Below are positions 44,048 to 54,018 of a stretch of 64,000 nucleotides of DNA, one piece after another (position 1 is the first letter of the stretch; each line of letters begins with the position of its first letter). The notes under the pieces are model-generated. The model saw nothing but the letters and a program-made list of their open reading frames with translations. It was not told where the DNA came from and made no database searches. The stretch comes from Ancylobacter sp. SL191 (lineage in GTDB: Bacteria > Pseudomonadota > Alphaproteobacteria > Rhizobiales > Xanthobacteraceae), in contig NZ_CP113056.1 of NCBI RefSeq assembly GCF_026625645.1, positions 1 through 64,000 of the forward strand. The letters are read 5' to 3'. The position numbers and the translations under genes were made by a program.

Positions 44048-47000
44048 ATGCAGGCCGGACAATCATTAGAGCTGATCCCGGATACAATCGGATCCCGTCA
44101 GCCAACCATCAGGTCGGGACAAAAATCCCCGCTCCTGCTGCTTCTGATGATGACGACGGCCCTCGCGGCTCCTTCCGCGCACATGTCGGCTGCCCATGCG
44201 CAGTCGTCCCCGCCCCCAGCCTCCATCGAAGCGACAGCCTACGATATTCCCGCCCAGCCCCTGTCGAGGGCACTGGTGGCGTTCTCGAAAGCGACCGGCT
44301 CCGAGCTTTTCTTCGATGCGACCCTCGTTCGTGAAAAGACCTCGCCGGGCGCTCGTGGTCGCCTGACGCGGGAGGAGGCCCTCGCGCGCATTCTCACGGG
44401 CGCGGGGCTGACCTATCGCATCAGTGGCAATGCTGTGATCATTTCGGAGTCGAGCACGACGGTCGATGGCTCCCTCGCTGAAGACGGCTCGCTGGTGCTC
44501 GACACGATCGAAGTCGGCGGCAGCAATGCAGCCAATCTCCCCTTCGAGACGCCGGGCTCGACCAACTTCATTTCCGGTCAGGAACTGGAACGTTTCCCCG
44601 GCCTGACGGCCGGCTCGATCTTCCAGGGCACGCCGGGTGTCATCTCGGGCTCCAGCAATAACGGCGCCTCCATCGACCCGAATATTCGCGGTCTCCAGGG
44701 CATGAACCGGATCGCCACCACCATTGACGGCTCGCAGCAGTCCACCTCGACCTATCGCGGCTACGCCGGTGTCGACAACCGCACCTATGTCGACCCGGAC
44801 CTCATCTCAGGCATCACCGTCACCAAGGGCCCGGACGGTTCCGTGGGCGGGGCCATCGGCGGCACCATCGCCATGGAGACACTGGGTATCGCCGACATAT
44901 TGAAGCCGGGCGACACCTATGGCGTACGTGCGCGCATCGGGCTGAACACCAATGGTACGGGACCCGTGATCGGGCAGACGGATGCCGATCTCGCCACGGG
45001 CGGCGCCGAGAACAGGACGGGCAGCCTCGCCGCGGCTGTCACAACGACGAATGTCGATGTCATCGCGGCCTATGTACGGCGCACCAACGGCAATTACTCG
45101 GCTGGCACCGAAGGCGACCTCACCATCGCGAACCAGGACGGCCAGCAGGAGCGCCTCTCTAATTATGGCTACGGCCAGCAGGTGTTCAACACCTCGGAAG
45201 ACGTGACTTCGGGCCTTCTGAAGACGGTCCTGCGCCCGGCGGACGGGCACGAGCTGGAACTGGCCTATCTCTATTACGGCAACGCGTTCGGCGAGGTGTC
45301 TCCCTCGGCCATCGCCAGCGGCAACAACGTCACCTGGCAATTACCGCTCAGCTCGGTGAACGTGAATCAGGCCACGGCACGCTATCACTTCAAGCCCTAT
45401 GACAACGACCTGATCGACTTCCGGTTGAATAGCTATGTGTCCAGCGTGGACGAGACGAACATCTACGCGCTGTCTGGCACCATCGGCGAGATCGAGCAGC
45501 AATCCCGCAATTTCGGCGTCAATCTGGAGAATGTCTCGCGCTTCGCCGTCGCCGATACGCCGGTCGCGCTGCGCTATGGCGGCTCCTACACGATGCAGTC
45601 GGCGCGTCCGCTCCAATCCTACGACGCGTGGATGGCCGGCTGGGCGATGCCCGCCAATAGCGATCAGCAGATCGGCACCCTGTTCGGGAAGGTGAAGTGG
45701 GAGCCCCTGTCATGGCTCGCACTCGAGACGGGCGTCGAATATCTCACCTACAACACGCAATTCACCGGCAAGGAGCCCTGGACCAATACCGGGCCGGACT
45801 TCACGGGCTATTCCGGCCAGGGGGTGAGCCCGAGCGCCAGCGTCACCGTCACCCCGCTGCCGGGTTGGCAGCTCTATGTGCAGTATCAGAGCGGCATCCG
45901 CCCCCCGAGCGTGCGCGAGGTGAGCTATACGCGCGGCGAGCAGAACTTCAATCCGGACCTTGTCGCGGAAACGGCGAGCAATTGGGAAGTCGGCACCAAT
46001 CTTCTCAGGAACGACATTTTCCGGCCGGGAGACCTGGCGCGACTAAAGCTGGCCTATTTCGACAACACAACAGATGACTATATCGGCCGCCAGTTCAGCG
46101 CCAACCGGATGACGTTCTTCAACTACGACTATGTACGCTTCCAGGGCGTCGAAATTTCCGGCGGCTACGATGCCGGTTTCGCCTTTGTCGATGTCGGGTT
46201 CAATTACTATACCGGCTTCGAGTCCTGCCTGAAGGACGGCGCCTGCACGGACTACACGCTGCAGGCGGATTACCTCACCAACCAGATTCCGCCCAAGTTC
46301 ACCGCCTCCATCACCGCAGGCGCGCGCTTTCTGGACGACCGCGTCACTGTGGGCGGGCGGCTGACCTATGTGGGAGACCGCTTGGCGCCGGTCGTGAAAG
46401 ACCCGACCTATCAGTGGGTCACGACGCTGTGGGCGCCCTATACGGTGGTCGACCTGTTCGGCCAGTGGAAGATCAACGACATCCTCACCTTCGATGTGAG
46501 CGTGCAGAACCTGTTCGACACCTATTATGTCGACGCGCTGAACAATACCGACATGCCGGCGCCGGGCCGGGTGATCCGCGGCAGCCTCACCGCCAAGCTG
46601 GGTGGCGCCGATACCACGCCGTGGCGCCCCTTCGGTCGCCCGGCCAGCGCGCGGAACATGCCATGGACCGGCTTCTACGCCGGCGCACAGTTCGGTTATG
46701 GCATTGGCAGCATCACCGGCACCACCACGGCGGCGGACGGGACGGCGACACCCGTCACCCTGTCGGAATCGGCGGATCAGGATCTCGCCAACATGCTGGC
46801 GGGCGGCCAGATCGGCTTCAACTACCAGTTCTCCAACGGGCTCGTGCTCGGCGTCGAGGGCGACTTCTCCTGGACCGGCATACAGACCGCTCAGGACGCG
46901 CTCGCCATCGAATCGAGCTATCTCAGCAGTCGCCAGATGCTGCAGGCGCATACCGTATATGACGTGGACTGGCTCGCGACCATCCGCGCCCGCGCGGGCT

Positions 47001-47497
47001 ATGCCTGGGACCGGACGTTCCTCTACGCCACCGCCGGCGTCGCCTTCATGAAGGAGACGGAGACGCGCACGCAGTACAGGTCCGATTCCGTTTATAGCTA
47101 CCTGCCGGATGGCTCCTACACCGAACGCTTCTTCTCCGAGACGGCGAGCAATGTGCGTACCGGCTACGCGGCTGGCGCCGGCATGGAATATGCCATCGCC
47201 GACAACTGGTCGCTGAAGCTTGAATATATGTTCACGGGCTTCGGCGCAGAAAGCTTCAATTTCAAAAATGCTCGCTCCGGCGTCACCAAGTCCTACACAA
47301 CAAGCAAAGTCGTCGGGACCTACAAGGAGGTTCGGCACGCGGGCTATTGTGCCTCGCGCGGCGGTATCTTCTGCCAGATCATCGACAAGCCGATCTACGA
47401 AAAGCTTGGCGGCACATCGGAGGTCGCCAATGGCCGCGACGCCTCAAACTCCGCCAATCTGCAGATGATCAAGATCGGCCTGAACTACCGCTTCTGA
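44048..47497 (+). CDS. TonB-dependent receptor with STN domain, fused to a C-terminal Omp25-like barrel
   Basis: An 1149-residue outer-membrane protein. After a signal (LLLLLMMTTALAAPSAHM... cleaved near AHAQ) comes an STN signalling domain at about 60-125 (YDIPAQPLSRALVAFSKATG), a plug at about 165-300 (NIRGLQGMNRIATTIDG; ISGITVTKGPDGSVGGAIGG) and a 22-strand barrel ending near residue 855 (ILTFDVSVQNLFDTYYVDA). From about residue 872 (WTGFYAGAQFGYGIGS) a second, 8-strand-type Omp25/31-like barrel follows and ends LQMIKIGLNYRF. The reading frame is continuous across the junction. Resembles haem/haemoglobin receptor families by order of motifs; substrate is uncertain. FecI/FecR control is expected. 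Confidence 0.88.
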   Translation: MQAGQSLELIPDTIGSRQPTIRSGQKSPLLLLLMMTTALAAPSAHMSAAHAQSSPPPASIEATAYDIPAQPLSRALVAFSKATGSELFFDATLVREKTSPGARGRLTREEALARILTGAGLTYRISGNAVIISESSTTVDGSLAEDGSLVLDTIEVGGSNAANLPFETPGSTNFISGQELERFPGLTAGSIFQGTPGVISGSSNNGASIDPNIRGLQGMNRIATTIDGSQQSTSTYRGYAGVDNRTYVDPDLISGITVTKGPDGSVGGAIGGTIAMETLGIADILKPGDTYGVRARIGLNTNGTGPVIGQTDADLATGGAENRTGSLAAAVTTTNVDVIAAYVRRTNGNYSAGTEGDLTIANQDGQQERLSNYGYGQQVFNTSEDVTSGLLKTVLRPADGHELELAYLYYGNAFGEVSPSAIASGNNVTWQLPLSSVNVNQATARYHFKPYDNDLIDFRLNSYVSSVDETNIYALSGTIGEIEQQSRNFGVNLENVSRFAVADTPVALRYGGSYTMQSARPLQSYDAWMAGWAMPANSDQQIGTLFGKVKWEPLSWLALETGVEYLTYNTQFTGKEPWTNTGPDFTGYSGQGVSPSASVTVTPLPGWQLYVQYQSGIRPPSVREVSYTRGEQNFNPDLVAETASNWEVGTNLLRNDIFRPGDLARLKLAYFDNTTDDYIGRQFSANRMTFFNYDYVRFQGVEISGGYDAGFAFVDVGFNYYTGFESCLKDGACTDYTLQADYLTNQIPPKFTASITAGARFLDDRVTVGGRLTYVGDRLAPVVKDPTYQWVTTLWAPYTVVDLFGQWKINDILTFDVSVQNLFDTYYVDALNNTDMPAPGRVIRGSLTAKLGGADTTPWRPFGRPASARNMPWTGFYAGAQFGYGIGSITGTTTAADGTATPVTLSESADQDLANMLAGGQIGFNYQFSNGLVLGVEGDFSWTGIQTAQDALAIESSYLSSRQMLQAHTVYDVDWLATIRARAGYAWDRTFLYATAGVAFMKETETRTQYRSDSVYSYLPDGSYTERFFSETASNVRTGYAAGAGMEYAIADNWSLKLEYMFTGFGAESFNFKNARSGVTKSYTTSKVVGTYKEVRHAGYCASRGGIFCQIIDKPIYEKLGGTSEVANGRDASNSANLQMIKIGLNYRF

Positions 47498-47785
47498 GGC
47501 CGGCGGTACTCCCATGGCACCCGCCGCTTCTGGCCACGCGGACAGGCCCGAGGCGGCGGGTGCCGGCCACGTCCCGCCATCGAGCAGCGTCGCGGGCAGG
47601 CGCTTGAACAACCGGCACGCTGTCCTCCCCGGCGACGCTCATCGGGAGCGGTCGCAGCTGGGTTGCGGCAATGCTGCGCACCGGTCCCTTCCGTTGCCGA
47701 CGGCGGAAATTTCTCGACGCGACATTGATGGTTCTTGCTTTGTTCACTTGGCTGGCGTCAGAGTGCCGCAACGCAGGAGTTGGCC

Positions 47786-48034
47786 ATGCCCAAGAAGACC
47801 TTCTATGTCGTCCAGCCCTTCGTGGCCGGCAAGCGCGGCGCGATAAAGGCGGGTCTGCCGATGGAGGTCCGCAATGCCGCCGATGCGGCCCGCATCGCCG
47901 AGCGCATGAGTCTCGTGAAGCTGGGCGCCATTGCGTTCTCGACCGATGTCGAGCCCGAGAGTGGCGATGCCGATCCGCCGGTGCTGATCGCATCCTTTGG
48001 TCAGGTGCCGGACGGGGTGCTGGAGCCCGCCTAG
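47786..48034 (+). CDS. Conserved small hypothetical protein
   Basis: An 82-residue protein starting MPKKTFYVVQPFVAGKRGAI, with a clear RBS (AGGAG) 8 bp upstream. The pattern KTFYVVQ-F--GKRG, a predicted alpha helix (AADAARIAERMSLVK) and the final IASFGQVPD is shared with small Rhizobiales proteins of unknown function. No signal or membrane span. The start further upstream (47735) is rejected because it lacks an RBS. Confidence 0.7.
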   Translation: MPKKTFYVVQPFVAGKRGAIKAGLPMEVRNAADAARIAERMSLVKLGAIAFSTDVEPESGDADPPVLIASFGQVPDGVLEPA

Positions 48035-48071
48035 GCTCCGAACCGGGCGCGCCTCGCTTAGCCGCGCACCC

Positions 48072-48383
48072 TCACCGCTCGCGGAGCAGGCGTTCGCGAC
48101 AGTGGTAGCCGATGAAGCACTGGTTCTGGTCGGCGGTCTGCAGCCAGGCGGGGGCGGTGGTCTGGTCGGCGGCGCAGTAGCTCTGGTTGCTGACATAGCG
48201 GTCATAGATGTTCGGGCCGGTGCCGATGACCACGGCGCCCTGCTGACGCACCAGCGCGCTCGTGGCGGCGCAGGTGAGGCGCAGCGAATCCGGGCGGGAC
48301 TGGGCGGCGGCGGGGACCAGCGGGATAAGGCTCACACCAAGAGCCAGACAGGCCGCGGTGGACAGGAGGGGAATCGCGCGCAT
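48072..48383 (-). CDS. Small secreted Cys-containing hypothetical protein
   Basis: A 103-residue protein with a signal peptide (MRAIPLLSTAACLALGVSLIP, cleaved near AAAQS). The mature part has four Cys (LTCAAT, SYCAAD, NQCFIG, YHCRERL), suggesting disulfide bonds. GAGGTG six bases before the ATG supports the start at 48383. Some GP-N-YD-YVS wording recalls small periplasmic proteins of Bradyrhizobium relatives. Function unknown. Confidence 0.7.
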   Translation of the reverse strand: MRAIPLLSTAACLALGVSLIPLVPAAAQSRPDSLRLTCAATSALVRQQGAVVIGTGPNIYDRYVSNQSYCAADQTTAPAWLQTADQNQCFIGYHCRERLLRER

Positions 48384-48826
48384 CGTGCACCTCATCAGCA
48401 ATAAGATTGCCCGGCCTTGCTGGAAGACCCGCAGCGGGAGAACTGTGCCCCTGCGGGGCGACGGAGAACAATCACAAGTGGCGTAGCGGAAGGGCGACGT
48501 AGCACGCCGCACGAGGACGGCTGAAGACCGGGCCGCCCTCGCTTGGCAGCGAGAGGGCGACGGTCGCCTCGTCCACACCGCCCTGCCCGAACCGGCGCAT
48601 CGGCACGTCCATGTCGGTACATGAACGTCGGCAGATGGATATCGGCATCGCAGCATCCGGGCCTCGCACTACGTCGACACCGCCAACGCGCCGAGGGCCT
48701 GTCACTCCGGCCAGAGGAGGGAATTGCGCGGGGGGAAAATCGCGCTCCCCACGCAATCCCGACGCAAGCCTGCCTTCCTACACCGTCTCCATCTGCCGCG
48801 CGGAGACGGCGGGTGGAGATTCCTGC
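48384..48826. other. Divergent intergenic region, no gene seen
   Basis: A 443-bp gap between the secreted protein and the chemoreceptor. Reading both strands I see only chance frames. A short dyad, CATGTCGGTACATG at 48610-48623, is present but no promoter could be identified with confidence. Confidence 0.5.
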
Positions 48827-50302
48827 ATGCGCCTGTTTTCCCGTCGCGACGCCCAGCACACGCTTGATGCGCTCGACCGCTCGCTCGCCGTTATCGAATT
48901 CACGCCAGAGGGCCGCGTCCTCCACGCCAATGCCAATTTTCTCTCGGTGATGGGCTACACGCTCGACGAGATCGTGAATCAGCCGCATGCGCGGTTCGTC
49001 CGCCCCGACGAGGCCGACGGCGCCGAGTACCGGCGCTTCTGGGACGAGTTGCGGGCTGGCCAGCACAAATCCGCCGAGTTCCAGCGCGTGGCCAAGGATG
49101 GCCGGCCGATCTTCATCCAGGCGACCTACAACCCGATCGTCGTCGGCGGCAAGGTGGTCAAGGTGGTCAAGTTCGCCGCTGATGTGACGCAGCAGAAGCT
49201 CATTCAGGCGGAATATGGTAGCCTGCTCAAGGCGGTCGGTAAGTCACAGGCGATCATCGAGTTCACGCCGGATGGCCATGTGCTGACGGCCAACGCCAAT
49301 TTTCTCAACGCTCTCGGCTATACGCTCGACGAGATATGTGGGCGCCAGCACGCCATGTTTGTCGCTCCCGAGGAGCGGGACAGCCCGGCCTACCGCCAGT
49401 TCTGGGCGCAGCTGGGCCGTGGCGAGTTCCAGGCGGGCGAGTTCCGCCGTATTGGCAAGGGCGGGCGCGAGGTCTGGATCCAGGCATCCTACAACCCGGT
49501 CTACGATCCGGCCGGCCGGCTCACCAAAGTCGTGAAGTTCGCCTCCGACACCACCGCGCAGGTGCTCGAGCGGCGTCGGCGCGAGAGCGCGCAGACCACG
49601 ATCAGCACCGATATCGAGAGCATTTCGCGCGAGATCAGCGACACCACCCGGCAGGCCGCGAGCGCGGTCGAGGCGACCACTCAAACCTCCACCAGCGTCA
49701 ATGCGGTGGCCTCGGGGGCGGAGGAGCTTTCCGCGTCAGTGGAGGAAATCAGCCGTCAGGTGAACATCGCACTCGACATTTCCCGCGACGCGGTGACCGA
49801 GGGCGAACGCACCAATGCGGTGGTGGCCGGCCTTGCCGACGCCGCCCAGCGCATCGGCAACATCGTCGACCTGATCAACCGGATCGCCGCCCAAACCAAT
49901 CTTCTGGCGCTCAACGCCACCATCGAGGCGGCGCGCGCGGGCGAAGCGGGGCGCGGCTTCAGCGTGGTCGCCACCGAGGTGAAAGATCTCGCCAGCCAGA
50001 CCGCGCAGGCGACCGGCGAGATCACCACGCAGATCGCGGCGGTGCAGCGCTGCACGCACGAGACCGTGACCGCGCTCGCGGCGATCGCCCGGCGTATCGG
50101 CGACATCAACGAAATCTCGACCGGCATTGCCGGCGCCGTGGAGGAGCAGTCAGCGGTGGCGCGCGACATGTCGCACAGCATGCAGATCGCCGCCGAGGGC
50201 GTCGCCACCATCACCCGCAATATGAGCGCCATCGCCAGCTCGACACAGCATGTCGAGAGCGCGACGCAGGAGCTGCGCAAGGCCGCGCGCAACATCGCCT
50301 GA
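48827..50302 (+). CDS. Methyl-accepting chemotaxis protein, cytosolic, PAS-PAS-MCP
   Basis: A 491-residue chemoreceptor without a membrane span. Two PAS domains of the same type follow one another: about 15-125 ([20 protein letters not shown]) and 137-245 ([20 protein letters not shown]). Each is followed by a PAC segment ([22 protein letters not shown]). The signalling domain at about 265-490 carries the hairpin tip [20 protein letters not shown] and [15 protein letters not shown]. The tandem, near-identical PAS pair suggests duplication; residues typical of haem or flavin binding cannot be confirmed. The ATG at 48827 follows GGTGGAGAT. It likely couples an internal energy or redox signal to CheA. 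Confidence 0.92.
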   Translation: MRLFSRRDAQHTLDALDRSLAVIEFTPEGRVLHANANFLSVMGYTLDEIVNQPHARFVRPDEADGAEYRRFWDELRAGQHKSAEFQRVAKDGRPIFIQATYNPIVVGGKVVKVVKFAADVTQQKLIQAEYGSLLKAVGKSQAIIEFTPDGHVLTANANFLNALGYTLDEICGRQHAMFVAPEERDSPAYRQFWAQLGRGEFQAGEFRRIGKGGREVWIQASYNPVYDPAGRLTKVVKFASDTTAQVLERRRRESAQTTISTDIESISREISDTTRQAASAVEATTQTSTSVNAVASGAEELSASVEEISRQVNIALDISRDAVTEGERTNAVVAGLADAAQRIGNIVDLINRIAAQTNLLALNATIEAARAGEAGRGFSVVATEVKDLASQTAQATGEITTQIAAVQRCTHETVTALAAIARRIGDINEISTGIAGAVEEQSAVARDMSHSMQIAAEGVATITRNMSAIASSTQHVESATQELRKAARNIA

Positions 50303-50329
50303 GCACGGCAGAGGCCGGGCGAGCACGGC

Positions 50330-50551
50330 TCAGCGGATGAATTCGACCGTGTCGAGCGAGATGAGCTGGCTGCCCTGGTAATTGCCGTCATGCAGCCGGC
50401 AGAGCATGAAGCGGTCGGCGACCTCGATGGGGCCGTAGGCGGTGATCAGCTCGCCGCTGCGCAACTTGATGGTCAGCGCGTGCTTGCGGTCGTCCTTGGC
50501 CACTTCCTTCAAGAGGTCGCAGATGGTCCGGTCGCTGGTGCAGATGTTCAT
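50330..50551 (-). CDS. Small hypothetical protein
   Basis: A 73-residue protein starting MNICTSDRTICDLLKEVAKDD, with predicted helix then strands (ALTIKLRSGELITAYGPIEV, QLISLDTVEFIR). A short Sm-like or SH3-like strand pattern is possible but not proven. GGGAGGACCACC upstream contains a good RBS. It lies convergently after the chemoreceptor. Function unknown. Confidence 0.6.
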   Translation of the reverse strand: MNICTSDRTICDLLKEVAKDDRKHALTIKLRSGELITAYGPIEVADRFMLCRLHDGNYQGSQLISLDTVEFIR

Positions 50552-50671
50552 GGTGGTCCTCCCAGGGGTCCAGCCGTCTGGATCGGCGCGCGCCGTCCGC
50601 AGCTTATTTTGGACACCAACAGGACAGGGAACCATCCGGTTCCCTACCGACGCATGGCGGGCACGCCTGGC

Positions 50672-51502
50672 TCAGCCGGCGAGACGGCGCGCCCGGCGCT
50701 TGCGCAGCACGGCGATGACGGCAAGCGCGATCAGGATCACCGCCATGGAGAACACCGTCGTCACCGTGCCGAGCGCGTAGAGCACGGGCGTCGTGACATT
50801 GGTGGTCATGCCGTAGATTTCCAGCGGCAGCGTGTTGAAGGTGCCGGCCGTCATCAGCGAGCGGGCGAACTCGTCATAGGACAAAGTGAAGCCGAACAGG
50901 CCGACACCGACGAGGCTCGGCAGGATGATCGGCAGCACGACATGGGCGAAGGTCTGCCACGGGGTGGCGCCGAGGTCGCGCGCGGCCTCCTCATAGGCCG
51001 GGTTGAAGCGGTTGAAGACCGCGAACATGATGAGCAGGCCGAAGGGTAGCGTCCAGGTGAGGTGCGCGCCGAAGCCGGACGAGTACCAGGCGGTCTCCAG
51101 CCCAAACACGTTGAAGGCGAGGCCGATGCCGAGCGAGATCAGGATCGAGGGCACGATCAGACTGGCGATGGTGAGGTAGAACAGTGGGCCGGAGCCGAGG
51201 AAGCGCCGGCGGAAGGCGAGGCCCGCGAGCAGCGAGACCACCACCGTGGTCAGCATGGTCATCACGCCCAGCATCAGCGAGCGCGCGAAGGCCCCGCCGA
51301 AATCGCCCACCGCCTGCTGCTCGAACAGCAGATTCTCGAACCAGCGCAGCGACACCCCGTTCATCGGGAAGGTGAGCCCGCCATTCGGCCCCTGGAAGGA
51401 CAGGATGAAGATCGTCGTCATCGGGCCGTAGAGGAACAGCACGAACAGCACGAAGAAGGCGGTGAGCACATAGAAGCCGGGGCCGCGACGCTCGGAGTTC
51501 AT
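50672..51502 (-). CDS. ABC transporter permease, PotC-like (second operon)
   Basis: A 276-residue permease, last gene of a minus-strand operon ATPase-binding protein-permease-permease. N-terminal span YVLTAFFVLFVLFLYGPM, then VSLRWFENLLF, and the EAA loop EEAARDLGATPWQTFAHVVLPIILP. Conserved SYDEFARS near residue 195 is a mark of PotC-type permeases. It pairs with the permease encoded 160 bp upstream, beyond a REP-like repeat. Confidence 0.92.
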   Translation of the reverse strand: MNSERRGPGFYVLTAFFVLFVLFLYGPMTTIFILSFQGPNGGLTFPMNGVSLRWFENLLFEQQAVGDFGGAFARSLMLGVMTMLTTVVVSLLAGLAFRRRFLGSGPLFYLTIASLIVPSILISLGIGLAFNVFGLETAWYSSGFGAHLTWTLPFGLLIMFAVFNRFNPAYEEAARDLGATPWQTFAHVVLPIILPSLVGVGLFGFTLSYDEFARSLMTAGTFNTLPLEIYGMTTNVTTPVLYALGTVTTVFSMAVILIALAVIAVLRKRRARRLAG

Positions 51503-51540
51503 GGCTGCGTCTCCCTGCCGGCTTTATCCGTCCGCCCATC

Positions 51541-51635
51541 GTCATCCCGGAATGGCCGACAGGCCGTATCCGGGATCGCGCGGCCGATGACGGGAGCGAT
51601 ACCGGCTCTCCGGCTTCGCCTCCGGCCGGGATGAC
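51541..51635. repeat. REP-like palindrome, GTCATCCCGG family
   Basis: The element starts GTCATCCCGG and ends CCGGGATGAC, with an inner GTATCCGGGATCGCG arm. Related copies occur at 56458-56544 and in 57851-58072. It lies between the two permease genes of the operon and would form a large RNA hairpin. Confidence 0.8.
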
Positions 51636-51661
51636 GGCGGTGAATGCACATACCGGCCATC

Positions 51662-52513
51662 TCACAGCTCCTTGCGGATGTTGACGATGCGCAGGATGGC
51701 GCCGACCATCAGCAGCACCAGCACCAGCAGGATCACCGCATTCGCCGCCGCCGCCGGGTATTGCAGCAGCGCGATCTGGTTCGCCATCATCAGCCCGACC
51801 GAAGCCGATTGACCGCCGGACATGAAACGGACGGTGATGAAGTCGCCCATCACCAGCGTCACCACGAAGATCGAGCCGATGGCGATGCCGGGCTTGGCCA
51901 GCGGAATGATGACATTGGTGAGGATCTGCAGGCCGTTGGCGCCCGCGTCCCGCGCCGCCTCGATCAGCGCGCGGTCGATGCGCATCAGCGTGTTGAAGAT
52001 CGGCGTCACCATGAACAGCGTGTAGAGATGCACCATGGCGAGCACCACCGCGAAGTCAGAGAACAGCAGGAACTCCAGCGGCTGGTTGATGATGCCGAGA
52101 TGCATCAGCGTCTGGTTCAAGAGCCCGTTGCGCCCGAGGAACGGAATCCACGAGATCATGCGGATGATGTTCGAGGTGAGGAACGGGATGGTGCAGACCA
52201 GGAACAGCACCATCTGCATCGTCGCCGAGCGGATGTGGAAGGCGAGGTAGTAGGCGACCCAGAAGCCGATCACCAGCGTCACCGCCCAGACGATGACGGT
52301 GTATTTCAGCGTGTTGAGATAGGTGCTCCACGTCACCGGCGAGGTGAGCGATTCCTCGTAATTGGTGAAGACGAAGGCCGGGAAGATCTGGATCGAGTCG
52401 TAGTCCCAGAAGCTCACCATCACGATGGTGGCGATGGGCAGCACGAGGAACGCCGCAAGGATCGCCGTGAGCGGCGTCGCCTGGAGATAGGGGGCGATCC
52501 GGGAGAGGGTCAT
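51662..52513 (-). CDS. ABC transporter permease, PotB-like (second operon)
   Basis: A 283-residue permease with the first span at ATPLTAILAAFLVLPIATIVM, a short periplasmic loop with IQIFPAFVFTNYEESL, and the EAA loop IEAARDAGANGLQILTNVIIPLAKPG. It is downstream of the binding protein, separated by a REP-like element of 83 bp. Together with the next permease it forms the membrane channel. Uptake of a polyamine or similar compound is inferred only from class. Confidence 0.92.
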   Translation of the reverse strand: MTLSRIAPYLQATPLTAILAAFLVLPIATIVMVSFWDYDSIQIFPAFVFTNYEESLTSPVTWSTYLNTLKYTVIVWAVTLVIGFWVAYYLAFHIRSATMQMVLFLVCTIPFLTSNIIRMISWIPFLGRNGLLNQTLMHLGIINQPLEFLLFSDFAVVLAMVHLYTLFMVTPIFNTLMRIDRALIEAARDAGANGLQILTNVIIPLAKPGIAIGSIFVVTLVMGDFITVRFMSGGQSASVGLMMANQIALLQYPAAAANAVILLVLVLLMVGAILRIVNIRKEL

Positions 52514-52538
52514 GCGGGGCCTCGACTTCCAGAATGTT

Positions 52539-52621
52539 CGTCATGGCCGGGCTTGGCCCGGCCATCCACGCCTGCTTCCGGCGGAAAGGCGTGGATCCCC
52601 GGGCCAAGCCCGGGGATGACG
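52539..52621. repeat. REP-like palindrome, CGTCATGGCC family, inside the ABC operon
   Basis: CGTCATGGCCGGGCTTGG and CCAAGCCCGGGGATGACG flank nested GGCCATCCACG/CGTGGATCC arms. A related copy starts the repeat at 57851. Its position between binding-protein and permease genes suggests an effect on relative expression. Confidence 0.8.
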
Positions 52622-52640
52622 TCGCGACGGCGTTCGCGCC

Positions 52641-53945
52641 TCACGCCGCGATGAACTCGTTCCAGCGGCGGACCATGTAGCGGTCCTCGTCCATCACCGA
52701 GTTCCAGCAGGCGACCGCGCCCATGCGCTGCTCGAAGGAGCCGCCGTCGCGCACCGCGCCGGCCGTGTACATCACCTTGCCTTCCGGCGAGAGGATGTCG
52801 GTCTTGGCCGGCTGGCCGAGCATCCAGAACGCCCATTCGTCCGGCGTCATGTTCTTCTCGGCGGTGGAGAGCACGGCGGAGTAATAGCCCTGCCGGTTGA
52901 GATAGGCGCCGACCCAGCCGGAGAGATACCAGTTGATGTACTCATAGGCGGCGTCGAGCTGTGCGCCCTTGAGGTGCTTGGCGATGCCGAGGCCACCACC
53001 CCAGGCGCGGTAGCCTTCTTCCAGCGGCTGGTAGACGCAGGGAATGCCCTTCGAGCGCACCGCCGCCACCGCCGGCGACCACATGGACTGGATGACCACC
53101 TCGCCCGAGGCCATGAGGTTCACGCTCTCGTCGAAGGTCTTCCAGAAGGCGCGGAACTGACCGGCCTTCTTGGTCTTGATGAGGAAATCGATCGTGGTGT
53201 CGATCTCCGCCTTGGTCATGTTGCCCTTGTCGCCGTACTTGATGATGCCGGCGCTCTCGCAGATCATCGCCGCGTCCATGATGCCGATGGACGGGATGTT
53301 CAGGATCGAGGTCTTGCCCTTAAAGGCGGGGTCGAGAATGTCCTTCCAGTTCTTGATCGGCCGACCGACGAGATCGGGGCGGATGCCCAGCGTGTCGGCG
53401 TTGTAGATGGTGGGGATGAGGGTCATCCACTCGGTCGGCGCCTTGGCGAAGGTCTTGGACTCCGGCCCCTCGACGAAGCCGACGGTGCTGGGCGCCGTGC
53501 CCTGCGCGATGGTCGAGGTCGGGGTGAGCTTGCCTGTGGTGAAGATCGGCACGATCTGGTCGTAATACTTGATCTTCTTCACATCCATCGGCTGCAGCGT
53601 GCCGGCGGCGAAGACCTTCTTGCAGATCCAGTATTCGATGTCGGCGATGTCGAAGCTGTTGGCCTGCGTCACCACGCGCTGCGACACGGCGTCGGAATCG
53701 AGCGCGGTCATCTGCAGGGTGATGCCGAGGTCGGCCTTGCACTTCTCGGCGATGGCGTTGAGGTTCGACACGCCGGTGCCGAACTGGCGCAGCGTGATCG
53801 GGTTCTGCGCCCAGATGGTGGGGAAGCCGGTGACGGCGCCGCTGCCGAGGGCGACACCGCCCGCGGTGGCCGCCGCGCCCTTGAGAAGCTGACGGCGGCT
53901 GAGGCCCTTGCCCGCGCCGGTACGATCCGTGGTCTTCTTGCTCAT
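52641..53945 (-). CDS. ABC transporter substrate-binding protein, PotD-like, Tat signal
   Basis: A 434-residue periplasmic binding protein. The N-terminus has a twin-arginine signal, GLSRRQLLKGAAATAGG, with cleavage near WAQNP. The mature region shows IADIEYWICKKVFAAG, VGFVEGPESKTF, and GYRAWGGGLGIAKHLKGAQ followed by AAYEYINWYLSG, features of the PotD/YdcS-like class. It is longer than usual (434 vs about 350). Located directly after the ATPase gene; 73 bp gap. Ligand unknown. Confidence 0.9.
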   Translation of the reverse strand: MSKKTTDRTGAGKGLSRRQLLKGAAATAGGVALGSGAVTGFPTIWAQNPITLRQFGTGVSNLNAIAEKCKADLGITLQMTALDSDAVSQRVVTQANSFDIADIEYWICKKVFAAGTLQPMDVKKIKYYDQIVPIFTTGKLTPTSTIAQGTAPSTVGFVEGPESKTFAKAPTEWMTLIPTIYNADTLGIRPDLVGRPIKNWKDILDPAFKGKTSILNIPSIGIMDAAMICESAGIIKYGDKGNMTKAEIDTTIDFLIKTKKAGQFRAFWKTFDESVNLMASGEVVIQSMWSPAVAAVRSKGIPCVYQPLEEGYRAWGGGLGIAKHLKGAQLDAAYEYINWYLSGWVGAYLNRQGYYSAVLSTAEKNMTPDEWAFWMLGQPAKTDILSPEGKVMYTAGAVRDGGSFEQRMGAVACWNSVMDEDRYMVRRWNEFIAA

Positions 53946-54018
53946 TCAAGTCTCCCGAGCGTTGTTCGGCGGGTGCGCCGTCAATGGTCCGATGTCAGGC
54001 GAAGGCGGAAATCAGGCG

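Noticed and set aside
48610..48623. CATGTCGGTACATG dyad as an operator
   Set aside because: Short, isolated, and not positioned near an identifiable promoter.
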